A stretch of 64,000 nt of DNA from Tanytarsus gracilentus. Taxonomy: Eukaryota > Arthropoda > Insecta > Diptera > Chironomidae. Position 1 is the stretch's first letter. Every line of letters begins with the position of its first letter. The position numbers and the translations under genes are program-made. The notes under the pieces are model-generated. The model saw only the letters and a program-made list of their open reading frames with translations, did not search any database and was not told the DNA's origin. Positions 1-12,200 of this stretch are shown here, piece after piece. The DNA lies in assembly GCA_038502055.1 (NCBI GenBank), contig JAXRKN010000039.1:4216001-4280000 (forward strand). Reading direction: 5' to 3'.

Positions 1-2181
1 AGTGCACATGAGTTGAGGATGGAGAGGATGAATTGGCAATGTCAAAAGATGTTTTGTATCGAGAAAAGCACTCGAGATGAAGCATCAAGATATCAATTTT
101 AAAACTTTCGAGAGTTTTTCTTATTTTCACCCTCTTCATAGTCTCGCACAAACGAGAAAGTATGTACAAAAGCACTACACACACGGTGAATGTGAATTGA
201 ATGATTATTATTGGATCAATAGAGCAGATCAGCTTGCCTTGAGATGGGAAAATTGTGTTTCGTGTTGTTGTTGTGATGTGGATGAAAGCAATGAGGGGAA
301 AAAGCTAAACTTCTAATAAAAATCGTTGGGCAATAAATCACGAAGAGAAAAAGCTTGACACGATTGAGTGGAATTTGTGGGGTAGTGGAAATGAGGATTG
401 AGGTCGCACGCGGCAGACAGATCGTAATAAATTGCCAATTTTTCATAAATCCAAAAAGCTTTTTTTTCGGGTGTTTGTCAACCCATCGGAAGGTTGCTGT
501 AAGAGATGTTAAGCACAGCTTGTGAGTGCACTTTAGAGAATTTTAATGAAAATAAACAAAAAGGTTTTGTTTGCTTTCTCAATTTTGATGAATCTTTTTG
601 GGTCATTTGAGCAAGCAAAAATGGGCAAAAATATTTAAATTTGATGGATGATAAAAATTATTTTAATTTTCATTAAATTTTTTATGTGACTGACATTTGA
701 AGAAATTTCTCATAAAAATTAATCAATCCCTAGTGGCTGGCTGTCTGTCGAGTCACTTTTGTGTGACAATTTTAAATAAAAATCATCATCATGAAAGCTG
801 AACGCCTGAGTGCAACGTAATGAAATGAGATTTTGTGTTGTCATAAAATTTTCATCTCACGCGAGCATTCAAAAAATATTTCGAGCCTTTCCGATTGTTT
901 TTCACGCGTCTGACAAGCTTACGACTGACAAAAAATTGAAAATTTGTGGAACAACAAAAAAGTTTGCTGTTAACTTTAGCACCTCGTTCACTCACTCGAA
1001 GCACTTCCAAACAGCAATTTTTATTCCGTTTTATCTGCTTCTGATTTATCGCTTGCGTTTCACCTTTTTTGTGATCCTCTCAACATCGCTCGATGCAAAT
1101 AAAAAAAACGTTCAATCCTTTTTTCCTCAATTCGCTTTATTTGAGCATTTTTATTTTATTTTATTGGATTTTCATATATTTTTCCGACCTATGCTCAGTT
1201 TTTGTTGTCGCTGCGGAAGTTGTGAAAAGAATGGAAAAATTGTGAAATGAGAGGGAGGAAAAACAAATATTGTCGTGTTTTTGTCACTTTTATGACTGCA
1301 TCACTATTTTTTGTTTTGTTTGTGTGAACTCAAACTCTCAAACATGCTTGACATCAAGCTTAAATTCGATGAGTAAAAAAATTGAGTGATAAAAGCTCAA
1401 AATCGATTTTAAATTGAAGTTTGATGATTTTTATTTCACGCATTTATTTTGAGACCTAAAAATCACTCAAAATATTTTTTTATCTCACTGTGTGCATAAG
1501 AAAGGTCTGAAAGTGTGTCGACAAGTGTTTCCTGTGATAAGAAAAATGCGAGATGAAGCTTAAATTCCTCTTTGACTTGTTGTTACCGCTCTTCATTCAG
1601 CAGTGAGTACGCAAGAGAGTGGAAAAAATCCTCAGCTGCTGCTCATGGTGATAAATCTTGAAAATGAATGAAATCGTACTGCCGTTGTCATACTAAAAAG
1701 GGACTTTTTTCCTCTCTCGCTTTCATATCACGATTTTCATGTGCGTAAAGTTTTTTTTATTCCACTTCCATTTATCATCCGACGAGATAGAGAACGAGAA
1801 CAGGATAAAATTCTTTTAACCCACAAAAAAAAATGATTAATTTTTTTTCTCTCGAAGTCAATTTGGGGAAGGAAATATTTTTTTAAAATTAAAAAAATAT
1901 AAAAATTCATCAAACATCTTTTCAGCGTTTAAAAATCAATTTATATTTTTTATCACTTCTTATTCCTTGTTTTCATAGTAAAGATATAAAAAACTTTGTA
2001 TGAATTTAAATAATAAATGCATCCGAGAATAAATAAATTTTCTTTTTCGCTACAATTAATGTCAAATCTTGAAATATTAAAACAAGTATTTTTACATGAA
2101 AATTTGCCACCTGACTATTTTATTGCGTGGAAATATTTATTGTGCCATTTAGTGAACATTTCAAAGTGCTTTGTTTATGTC

Positions 2182-2215
<34 letters not shown>

Positions 2216-2774
2216 AGAATTTCCGCCTACATGAATTTTTACTTAAATTTATATCTGCGCTTGACAATATTGTGAAAACATTTCATTTTTAAGGGTCTGA
2301 TTTCAAGTGAATATGTAATTTGTGAGAAATTAAATTTGGAGGAAAATAAAGTTCACTAAACCTGCCTCAGAAAGTTAAATTTATTACCTAAAATTTATTT
2401 TTAGAAAATCTTGATAGATAAAATTTTAATTGTTACAAGTTAAAAATTAATTTTAATTACTATCAAAATCAGTTCATGGAATTTGTAAAAACTGTCAAGG
2501 AAAATCAATTGAAGACTGAACTTTTTTTGAGAGAAATAATGTTTAAAATGGAAGAAAGTGACAAGAAAATTATAAAATTGGAAAGAAATAAATTTGAGTG
2601 TTAAAAAATTTACATGCAAAAAAATTTTCACACAAAAACTTTTTTCAAATAACGAAAATTCTCTGCACTCCAGAACATTTAGTGTTGCACGAAAAACAAT
2701 AAATATTTCAAACTAAAATTTAACTGAATTTTATTTTTCGATTTAAAAAAAGTTTGTTAAAATTTAAAAATAAT
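1..2774. other. Intergenic or intronic AT-rich DNA, no gene recognised
   Basis: The open frames here, for example 77-316 and 810-1250, have low-complexity F/K/I/S-rich translations and no recognisable domain or supporting splice sites. The only distinct element seen is a CT dinucleotide run near 2185. It may be flanking DNA or an intron of a gene outside the window. Confidence 0.5.
2185..2213 (+). repeat. (CT)n microsatellite
   Basis: About 14 uninterrupted CT units are followed directly by TTCAG. The tract would look like a polypyrimidine run plus acceptor to a splice predictor, but no credible exon follows. Confidence 0.9.
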
Positions 2775-4418
2775 TTAAACCTCACTCAATGCTTTTAATT
2801 CACATTTTGTGTCTGAAAAAACACGGATTAAAAATTCACCACTCTCGCATGTTCTATTAAACGGCACAATGAGATATTTTCCCGATGACAATTTAAAACT
2901 ACATTTCACTTCTCGAGAATAGCTAACTTTTCGCTTCTCTTCACGCTTTGCTTTTATAAAAAAATCATTTTTCATCGGCTTGTCAACGAGAATTTTCTCG
3001 TCATCATCAACATGATAGACGAAAAAGCTTATGGCGAGTCCATCAGAATTTTGCATTAAAGTGACAACAATCGAACATTTGCCATCATCACTTGCAGCCT
3101 CGAGTGTCATTAAAAACTGAGGATTATTTTCAACATTTTTAAATCCGCCAGAGTTCGTACCCGCAATCCACTTGCTCTTCACAATGGCTTTATACCATTT
3201 GCCGTCATGCTGCGGTTCTTCATCTTCTTCCTCGATGGCGTCCTCCGGCGAAAAATTGCAAACTTCAATGACACTAAAGAGCTTTGTGAAATCCTCATAT
3301 GACATCCAAAATTCACCGTCAGACGTGCGTCGAAGACTCATTCTTCTCTTGACATCCTCCGGCACCGAATCCCATTCTTTTGAGTTATCAGACCAAGCGC
3401 CCTTCCACTTCATTCGATTGCCATACGGATTGCGGAGGCGTAAAAGTTGCGTGTTATTGACACACGATAGCCGCGTGATTGAATATGCATGTTCACTTGG
3501 CAGTTGGTCCTCTAATTCGTCTTCCTCATCGCGAATGTCGATACCGCATCCAATCAGAACATCCATAGGTAGGTAAGAAAGAAAATTATGATTTTTGCAA
3601 TGGTTAAATTTCAAAACTTACTTCCAACATCCTGCATTGAACTTTTCCTCAAATTTGTCTTCAACTTATTGATGATTTTTTCGGGCGTCTCGTCCAATTT
3701 AAATGACTCTGTAATGCCACCAGTGAAATTTTGAAAAGCAACGCTCGATTCGCCTCCATCGAGCATCTGATAACCGCCCTTAAGCTTTGCATAAGCTTTC
3801 TCCAGTAATGGCGACCAAAATTCATTTTCTCGTTTCGAATGAATATAAATTAATTGCTTATTGAATGTTGGAAGGCGATCGTCAATAACCACGTCGACCC
3901 ACTCGCCAAAATGCCAAAATCTAAAATGGAAAATGCCCGCATAGAGGTCATCCTCAAAGCTGTTATCAGCGCAAACAACTCGATAGAGAAATTTCTTGTG
4001 GAGCGTGAGGGTTGCGACCGCCGACACGAACCAACAATCTCCTAAATTTCCTTGCTTTACATCGAGCCTCGAGAATGTGTCTGCAACGAATATTGGATTA
4101 TTGCAAATTTCTCGGGGTCGAAGCCATGTGTAGGATTTTGGAGTGTCATTATCGTAAAATAAATTTTTATCGCTCGCCTCAAATTCAGCATCCTCAAATA
4201 ATTTCTTTGCATTGAGACATTCTTGACGGAGCTCGTAGAAGTCTTGACCTTTAAAGCCGGGCAGTTTTTCCTAGAAGGAATTTTTTTTCGTTTATGAATA
4301 AATTCAAAAAAAGGTTTAAAAGGCAAATTTAATAATATTTTCTTACACATTCTTCAACAAAGACACTCGGCAGTCTCGGTAAGCTGAGTTTCTTTTTCAG
4401 ACTGCCAGCTTTTTTCAT
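2775..4418 (-). CDS. Calpain-family cysteine protease without PEF domain
   Basis: Calcium-dependent cytosolic cysteine protease family (peptidase C2). Exon 1 is 4418-4347 (MKKAGSLKKK start), exon 2 starts at 4270 (acceptor TTCTAG), and the last exon runs to the TAA at 2775. The model gives about 499 residues. The catalytic triad is visible: Cys in QGNLGDCWF, His in LPSEHAYSIT and Asn in LLRLRNPYG, where the family usually has NPWG. A C2-like beta-sandwich domain (CBSW) follows and the protein ends at FSDTKCELKALSEV, with no penta-EF-hand domain as in classical calpains. Exons 2 and 3 lie in different frames. A donor GTAAGT sits at 3621-3616, but the minus strand has no AG before the conserved LIGCGID motif resumes at 3557. 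Joining at the 7-base direct repeat GGATGTT (3632-3626 and 3564-3558) restores the frame as SSMQDV-LIGCG. Either splicing is non-canonical, the sequence has an error, or the gene is damaged. Confidence 0.85.
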
Positions 4419-4472
4419 TTTCTATTTAATGAAAATTTTTCACGATCTATCAGCGTACGAATTTGAAATAAA

Positions 4473-4509
4473 AGTGACTATAAAGTCCACCTTTCCCCGC
4501 GTTTTTATA
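4473..4509 (-). promoter_or_regulatory. Core promoter of the calpain gene (TATA box and initiator)
   Basis: On the minus strand TATAAAAA occupies 4509-4502. A TCACTT initiator-like site lies about 33 bases downstream around 4477-4472, and the calpain ATG is at 4418. Spacing fits an insect TATA/Inr promoter. This is inference from sequence only. Confidence 0.5.
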
Positions 4510-7500
4510 CGCACACTAAAAATATGTCATAAAATGACAAATTGACGTCCTTGTTTTCCGCTTTCACTGCCATAAAGTACAAAAATGACAATAATTTTCC
4601 AATGTGCACGCCTGACACGCTAAAAATAAAGTACTCACTTCGTACATATGCAAATTGTGACAAATTTTATCTAATTAGGGTGATGAAACTTGAGATGAGA
4701 CAATATCAAAATACAATGTGTGAAACTACAAAGAGGAAATTCTTGAAAATGTAGGAAACAATTGTGAAAAACTTTATTGAGGAATTTTTTAAAAAAATTT
4801 GCAACTTTTTCTCCTCAAAATTATTTATTTAAAAATTTTAACGACTTTTTTAAAAAGTGAAAATTTTTAGTCATCTGGCAACAGTTGAAATAATTTTCAA
4901 ACAAAGTAAGCATGCGAAAGTTCACAAACCCACTCGAAATTTAGTTCACTTGACGCGAGTTGATAAATGCCACAAAATGTTGTGAGCATTTGCGTGTGTG
5001 ATGTAGAAAATTAATCACTGAAATTGCCATAACAACTCATCCTGAGTATCTTCACAACAGCTACACCACTTCACCTTGATATATTTGTTGATTTCAATCA
5101 TCACGGCGGAACTCACTCGAGAGAGTAAGAGTTGTAACAATTGCGAGTAGATGCTTGTGAAGCAGCATGTGGGAATTCCTTGCTTCACAGATCTGTAACA
5201 AAAAAAAAGAAAAAGATTTTCCTCCAATCGAATTCCCAACCACGCTTCATTGAAAAAACGAGACATGATTGATGATTCATCTGCTGCCACATCTCGTTGT
5301 TGATTTTTATTATTTTCATACTTTTATCCCTCGCACAGTTCTAATTCAATTCACTCACTTTCATTCTGATTGCGTATTGTTATGGCTCTTCATATTTATC
5401 CGTAATTTCTTCCTTTCTTTTCTTCTTGTGTATTCATATATCGATTGAATGGAAACGCTGATGATGATGACGACGACATGGCCCATTCGGCACTTTTTTG
5501 TGCATCAATGGAGAAGAACTTGATAGAATTTTAAATTAGCAAAGTTTTTTTAAAAAAAAATTCTTTCAATCGTAAAATTTATTTCTTTCTCATATGAAGA
5601 AGCATGAAATAAAAAAGTAGAAGAAGAAAAACACAATCGAAGAGGAAAAACTGAAACTTTTTGATTATCTTTTTAGGTATTTTTCTTGCTGCTCCAAATC
5701 GAAGTAAGAACGTGGCTTAAATTCGTTATCAGCTTTGAATATTCCTTTGCTATAAAACCAATTGAAACTTTTTTTGTCGGATCTCGATGTATTCTCGATC
5801 GAAAAACTGCAAAAGATAAAGAGATGAAAAAAGGGAAAAAGAAATATTCAATGAGATTAGAGAAAACTTTTGTGTGCTCATAATTTTTGGAATTTATGAA
5901 CCAAAAAAAGGGGTTTTGTGATATTAAAGGCACTGGAGACTGTCGTCGGGTGGAATGGAAAGAGAATGAGAAAACAAAAGATTGTGGCTTTTAATGTGTG
6001 GCTTTTTTATGTAAAGATATAAATTTGTTCCACCCTAAGATTTCGAACCCTTCGTCTAAATTTTTTAAGGCCTTTACATGAAACCAATTTAAATAACAAA
6101 TTTGCAAACAAAAAGATTTAAAAGGTTATTTTAATTTAATTTTAAAATTCTCTGAAAAAACAATCAAAAATAAATTGGGAAAACACAAATTAAATTCAAT
6201 TTTCCAAAATTGACATTAAAATTGGACAATTTTTATTCATTTAATAACAAAATGCGATAAAAATAGAAATAAAAGTTTTTCTCATTTTATTTTAACAGCA
6301 AATTGAATTTCAATTAACTGGAAAATTAGTCGTGAATATAAAAAAGTTTTTCTCTTCTACAGTTTGCAGTTTGAAGAGTGTGCAGAGCGAGATTGTTCGA
6401 GGACAAAAATGGAAATTTAATTTTCAATTGAATGCATCACAGCTTAATGTAATTTTACACCTAGTTGAATTTAATCTTGATAAAGGAATGAGAATGTCCT
6501 TAACTCGGGAATATGCAGACGAACTGGTGCATAAATTAGCGTTGAGTTTTCGGGGTGTACATTGATAATTATGATTTTAACATAATTACCAAGTTTTACA
6601 TACACGTGTCTTGTTAAACTAACTTGAAACATTTTGCATTATTAATTTAGCTAGGTTTCAATTGCCAGACTCTCAAGGGAGAGATAATCAAGGGATTGAC
6701 ATTTCTTGAGGTTTTAAGTTAAATTTAAAAAAAAATATCTCAAAATTTTACTTTTGCTTGAATTTTCATTTATGAATACATGATTGTGTATCCAGGACTC
6801 TCCACATTCCTTTATCTACTGTTAGCTTTACTTATATCAAGTTTATTGGGTTAGAAAATTATGAAATTTATGTAGATTCTATTTTCATCGGATGCATCCT
6901 TCTGTTATTCAATGTTTGCATTTAAATTTTATATAAACATAAAAATTGTTCGTTTATTTTCTGTTATGCAAAATTATGATTTAGTTTTTTCATTAAATGC
7001 AAGAATTTTCGAAAATTCTAAATTGACTTAAAAAGTTAAAAATTTAGTCATAAATGGGAATTAAAATGAAGAAGCATAAAATTGTTGTGGGAGGATTATT
7101 TTTCATGAGGTTAAAGTTCATTTTGTCCTGCAAACCGATAATCGTTATGCATGAGGAGCGATTATAAAAGTTTAGTCGAGTGAGCTTTATGAGAAATTAT
7201 TTTAGTTTGTATGATAAGGAGCTTAATGCATGCTATTCACATACGAAAGTTTATGAGAAGCTTTTTATGTGTGGGTGGTTGGAAAATCCTGCAAGTTTTA
7301 TGAGAAAATTACTTTAGAGAGAACACGAGCTTCGGTTTTGTGTCAATTGGCTTTCATACGAAATTTGATATATGCTTAAAATCATTGATATGTGAAATTA
7401 TTTTCAATTTATTGATTTCATTCTTGGAAATTTAATATTAAATTGATTTTTTTGTATAGTACCGAACTCGAATAAATTTAAGATTCAGCCAAATCAATTT

Positions 7501-7978
7501 CAACCTCACAAAAAAGTCCGCCTCCATCCTAAAACTAAATAAATTTTCCTCTTTTTTCTTGACTATCAATTTCTTTTCTCTCTCTTTTTATCGTTTAATT
7601 TTTTTCTTTTCATCCTCTATTCGATTAAAAAAACAATTTCTCTTCATTCTTTTTGTCGATTTTCAATTTTCTCATCCTAAAAATAAAACATACCTATAAA
7701 AAGAGGAGAAAACAATTTTCTTTTATATGTCATTGACTCGTGTCGTTTTATCACATTGAAGTACATTTTTTTACTTAGAATTGTCGCAAAATAAAATTTT
7801 TTAGTATCGTTAAATGGAAATAATCGTAAACTATGTCGCACTTTTTTAAGTGTTTTGCAACATAAATTTAGTTAGAAAAAAAATTAAGGCGTGACATAAT
7901 TTTCAAATATTCCCTCCATATGTGAAAATGTCGTAACATCATCATCACCATCAACACACGTTTATGCTTAGTCAGCAC
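4510..7978. other. Intergenic AT-rich DNA between calpain and LRR gene
   Basis: No supported gene. A 9-base inverted repeat (TGTGAAGCA at 5156-5164, TGCTTCACA at 5181-5189) stands out, with a 16-base loop. Next to it on the minus strand is a strong acceptor-like T-tract ending ACAG. No protein family could be matched to the frames there. Confidence 0.4.
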
Positions 7979-9220
7979 TCAAACATATTGTTCTGGAGCG
8001 TCATCGTCCTTTATGGTTGTATAGTGAACCTTTCTCGATACATTTGTCATCACCGGATTTACAATTTTCTTAATACGCGTACGATTAATGTAGATGGCGG
8101 TTGCGATGAGGGTGAAGAGTAGTGTTAGAAAAACCACAGCAAGAAAAACAAGCGCTATTGTGTGGCCGCTTGTAGTCGTTCGTGTCTGCACTTTACATTT
8201 GTTGTACACGGCAGCGAGTAACGGTTGATATGGATGACCACGCTTGTAGCAAAATAGTCGATCTAAATTTCTTACTGTGACCTTTGTCTTCTTCACCCAA
8301 TCCTGGACATTATTTATCGTACAATCGCACGCCAATTCATTGTAAGTTAAATCAATAATCAAATTGGATTCGTTCCCTTGGGAGTCGGCGAGCACGTCCA
8401 GAGCATGAAGATCCTTGATTTTCATTTGTGTAAATTTATTTCGTTCTAGGTCGAGAAATCGTAAATGCTTGAGGCAAAAGACATTGAAATTGATTTCCTC
8501 GAGTATATTATCACCCAGATGAAGGTCTTTGAGACTCGGAAGGTCACAAAAAACGCGTTTGTCCTGGAGAAAAGGAAAATAAATTGAAATTAAATTATCA
8601 TCGCTTGCATTTTAAATTGAATTTTTCACCTTAAACTTTCGAATCTCATTTTGTTCCAAATGCAACTTTGTGAGCTTCGTTAAATTGCTTTCGACAAAAA
8701 TGTCGTGTAGATCCTCGCTAAGCTGCTCCGTCGTATTATCGGCGAATGCATTTGTTAGATGCAATTCCATTAGATTGATGAAATTCGAGAATACACGCGG
8801 ATGATGATGATTGAATTCGTCGTCGTCTCTCGATATGCTGAGGTTATTGTGATTCAAAATTAGTCTTTTTACGTTCGACACGTGATGGTAGCTCTTGCCT
8901 CTAATTTCGCGTATGTGATTATTGCTCATGTCTATAATTGTCAAATTATCTAAGTTATTCATCGCACCGAACACGTTCCACGGAAGTTCGGGTACATAAT
9001 TGCCCGTCCAAATGAGCACCTCCGTCTGCTTTGGCAGCGATTGGAGCATGGATGTTTCTCGGAAGCCTGTATTTGTACAATTTACAATAAACACAGGAGC
9101 CGGATCGATATAAGTGCCTAGGCCACATGTACATTTATTTTGGAATTTTGTACCGCAGTCACCGCCATTAACAATCGGCATGAGGAGAGTGACCGCCGAT
9201 AAATATCTCAATGCCCACAT
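7979..9220 (-). CDS. Leucine-rich-repeat single-pass membrane protein
   Basis: Two exons, 9220-8630 and 8563-7979, joined in phase 0 by an intron with donor AAG|GTGAAA and acceptor CTCCAG. The product is about 391 residues. It starts with a hydrophobic signal peptide (MWALRYLSAVTLLMPIVNG), then a cysteine-rich cap (CGTKFQNKCTCG) and several LRRs such as LTIIDMSNNHIREI, LTKLHLEQNEIRKF and LRFLDLERNKF. A C-terminal LRR cap follows (ACDCTINNVQDWVKK with later cysteines). One transmembrane helix lies at about residues 332-356, with a cytoplasmic tail of about 35 residues containing YTTIKDDDAPEQYV. This predicts a type I surface receptor or adhesion protein. No orthologue was recognised, and the LRR architecture alone does not give a ligand. 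Confidence 0.85.
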
Positions 9221-12200
9221 TTTTGTGTGTTTTTCTCTTCTTTTTTTCTATTTGCTCCAACGACGAGAGATTTTTCGGTTGCACATTTGCCAACAACCAC
9301 TGATTCTATACACACCGCACCAATCTCCAACAAAAGGGACTACTATGACGATGAATTTAGATGTTCTCTCTTTTTTAACTGCACTAAATGTTTGGTGTTG
9401 TGAGCTATTTTTTTCGAGGGTGTTTTCTGAAAATAAGAAAATAATAAATTCAGTTTTATGGCCAAAAATAATGGTTTTGGATTTTTTGTTTAAAATAAAT
9501 TTCTCTTTTCGCTTCAGGGATTGGATTATACTCAGAATGTTAAGCGATCCACTTAAAGTGAAACAATAAATTTGATTTCTTTGCAGAGCATTTTAAAAAT
9601 GAACAACTGAATTTTTCATCCACTCTTAAGAGCATTCAATTTTAAGTGTCAACTTACAATAAAATTTTCTTCTTATCAATTTTCAAATATAACAAAATTC
9701 AATTTGAATATCACAGAGGTGTCATAAAGCTTTAAATGACCCCCTCATGTGCTCCCATTTTCATTCTTTTATGCCATTATATTATTCCCAAAACACCCTT
9801 TCCTCTCTTTTGTAATGCAATCGTTTAAAAATGCTTTTTCTAGAGAAAAAATATATAATTTCGACATGAATGAGAAAATATGTGAGTTTTGAGAGCGATA
9901 TAGGAAATGAATGTAAGGCTGATTTGGGAATATAAAACCGAAAAGCAATATTGATCCTTTTTTTGTGCTTGCCATCATTCTTTGAAACATTAAATGGCAA
10001 ATGGCGCTCGAATCCCAGAGTGGCGATTGTGAAGATAAAACGCTCATCATATGCATTTGTTTGAGTGGAAACAAAAAATATCGAGGGTAGACAAGTTTGG
10101 TTTAAAAAATCTAAATTTTGTATAAAAAATTACAGTTTCATATTAATTTAATAAATCATCCATGTTTATCGTCCCTTGATTAGATACTCTCCTCTTAGTA
10201 GGGTGAAAATGGGAAGTTTGAGTTAAAATGTTTATGAATATAGATGTAACATCAGTTTCATAGGCACTAGTGCGAGTGATATGAAATAAGAGAACTATTA
10301 TGTTAGTGGAAGGCAAACAATTGCGAAATAGGAGAATTACAGCGTTGCATGGATAGTAAGAAATGAACTAGTAGAAACTGGAAAATATGTAGCTAAAGCA
10401 TGCGATGATGTGGACTCCAAAATTTATTATTTCAATTTCTCCTCTCTTTCGCAATTCTCTTTAAAATATACACGATGGATATTCTTCATAGTAAAAAAAG
10501 CAAAAATTTACAGGGCACTCAAGGGAAAAGAAAATTTCTCTTTTGCGGTTTTCCTCCAGCATTATTTATGGTTTTTGAAATTAATACAATTATGAGCATT
10601 TCTCATCCTGCCTACAGAACATTTTCCGCAACCTATTTCATGATCTTTTTCGTGAAATTGTAAGAGGAAATTTAGCGTGAAAACTTTTTATCGCAAAATG
10701 ACCAGCACAAAATAATAATTTTCTTGTTTGAGCCGATAAAAGTCTAAAAAGGTATTTTTCATGTTGGTTATCATTAAGTCAAGAAAAGTCAGAACACGGA
10801 TGAGTGAATGAATACAAAATGAGTTCACAAGTGTTCATTTTCACACAACCGACCGAGAAGAAAAATCATTTTTCGGTCAATTAAACTCGGCTTCGTTGCT
10901 CAAATAAATCACTGATCTTTTTACGATAAATAAAGATCGAAATTTATGGAAAATATTTAAAATAATAAAAAAATGGTTCACAATCAAAAATGAAAATTTT
11001 TGTGCCACAAACTTTTTTCCTTTTGCACCCCAATAAATCACATAATCTTGCCGTCAAGCATCTGCAGAGCATAAAATTCATGAATTTATTTTTTGACTTC
11101 AATTTGTAGACGTTTAGAGATGAAATTACTCGATGGAATTTTGTTCTCTATGAAATGACTCGGAAGAGAGAAATTTAAAATTTTCGTGACAAATTGAAAT
11201 TCAATTTTCAAATCCGAAGTCAATTTTTCGGCTTCATTTCTTGCTCAATTTGGCATGAAAAGCTACAAAATTGATAAATGTTTGAAATATTTCTCGAATG
11301 AGTTTTGTTGTGGCTCAAAATTGAAATCTTCCGATTTGTTATCACACATGCAATCATACAAACACGAGTCGTATGTGAGGAATGTCTGAATGAGGAGGAA
11401 ATGAAACGTGAGATGAGCAAAATTTTCTCTTTTAGGCTCATTGTCACATTTTTCCCAAGCTCATCTCTCTTTCGTGCTGCCATTTTTATGCTTTGCGTCT
11501 CTGAGAATTTTTCTCATGTCGATGCGACTCAATGCGATCCTTTTTCTTTCCCTTCCTTCTAAGTCATTTGAAGACGCATCAGCACGAAATCCCATGATGA
11601 TGACTTTTATGCTTCTTCGCCCTTGTCACACTCTTTCTTATTTAAGCTCATCGCACAAAAAATTCTTTTCTTTAACTCTGATGTGAAAATCGACGGAAAT
11701 TGATAGCAAAGTGGAAAAATCTAATTTTGTAATTTTTCACTCTCGAATGATTTTCAATGCGGAAGGAAGGAAAGAAAATTTGTTCCTCACTCAAGTAAAC
11801 ACAAACGACGGAACTAATTCAACGTGACGAAATAAAAGGACACAAAATTTGAACCACGATGAAAATCTCTTTGCGAATCAAGATAGCAGTGAAAAGGACA
11901 AAAGTAATTAAATTATTTAAAATTTTATCATTCGCGTGTTGAAGCTTATAAAATATTAAAAATCTGAATCTGTGTCTGAGCCGAAGACATAAAGTGACGT
12001 GAATGTCAAGAATTGACATGTAACAGAGGAAAAGTTCTTTAATAATTCAACAATGGAAAAATCGATTTTTCTCGAGCACTCATGAAGGATAAAAAATCGC
12101 TGAAAAGGCTTAAGAAATTTTCCATTTAATTTCCTTCCAATTTTTGCGACATAAAAAAATTCAAATCTTTCAGTCCTTAAATTTTTCCATCAAATTCAAG

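Noticed and set aside
810..1250. 146-residue plus-strand frame
   Set aside because: Low-complexity F/S/K-rich translation from AT-rich DNA, with no domain, promoter or splice support.
5156..5189. Hairpin as a possible microRNA precursor
   Set aside because: The stem is only 9 base pairs with no extension outside, too short for a microRNA precursor, and it matches no known insect microRNA I can recall.
5015..5290. Minus-strand 91-residue frame with CCFTSIYSQLLQ
   Set aside because: It starts at a non-ATG codon, runs through a T-tract that looks like an intron end, and matches no family I know.
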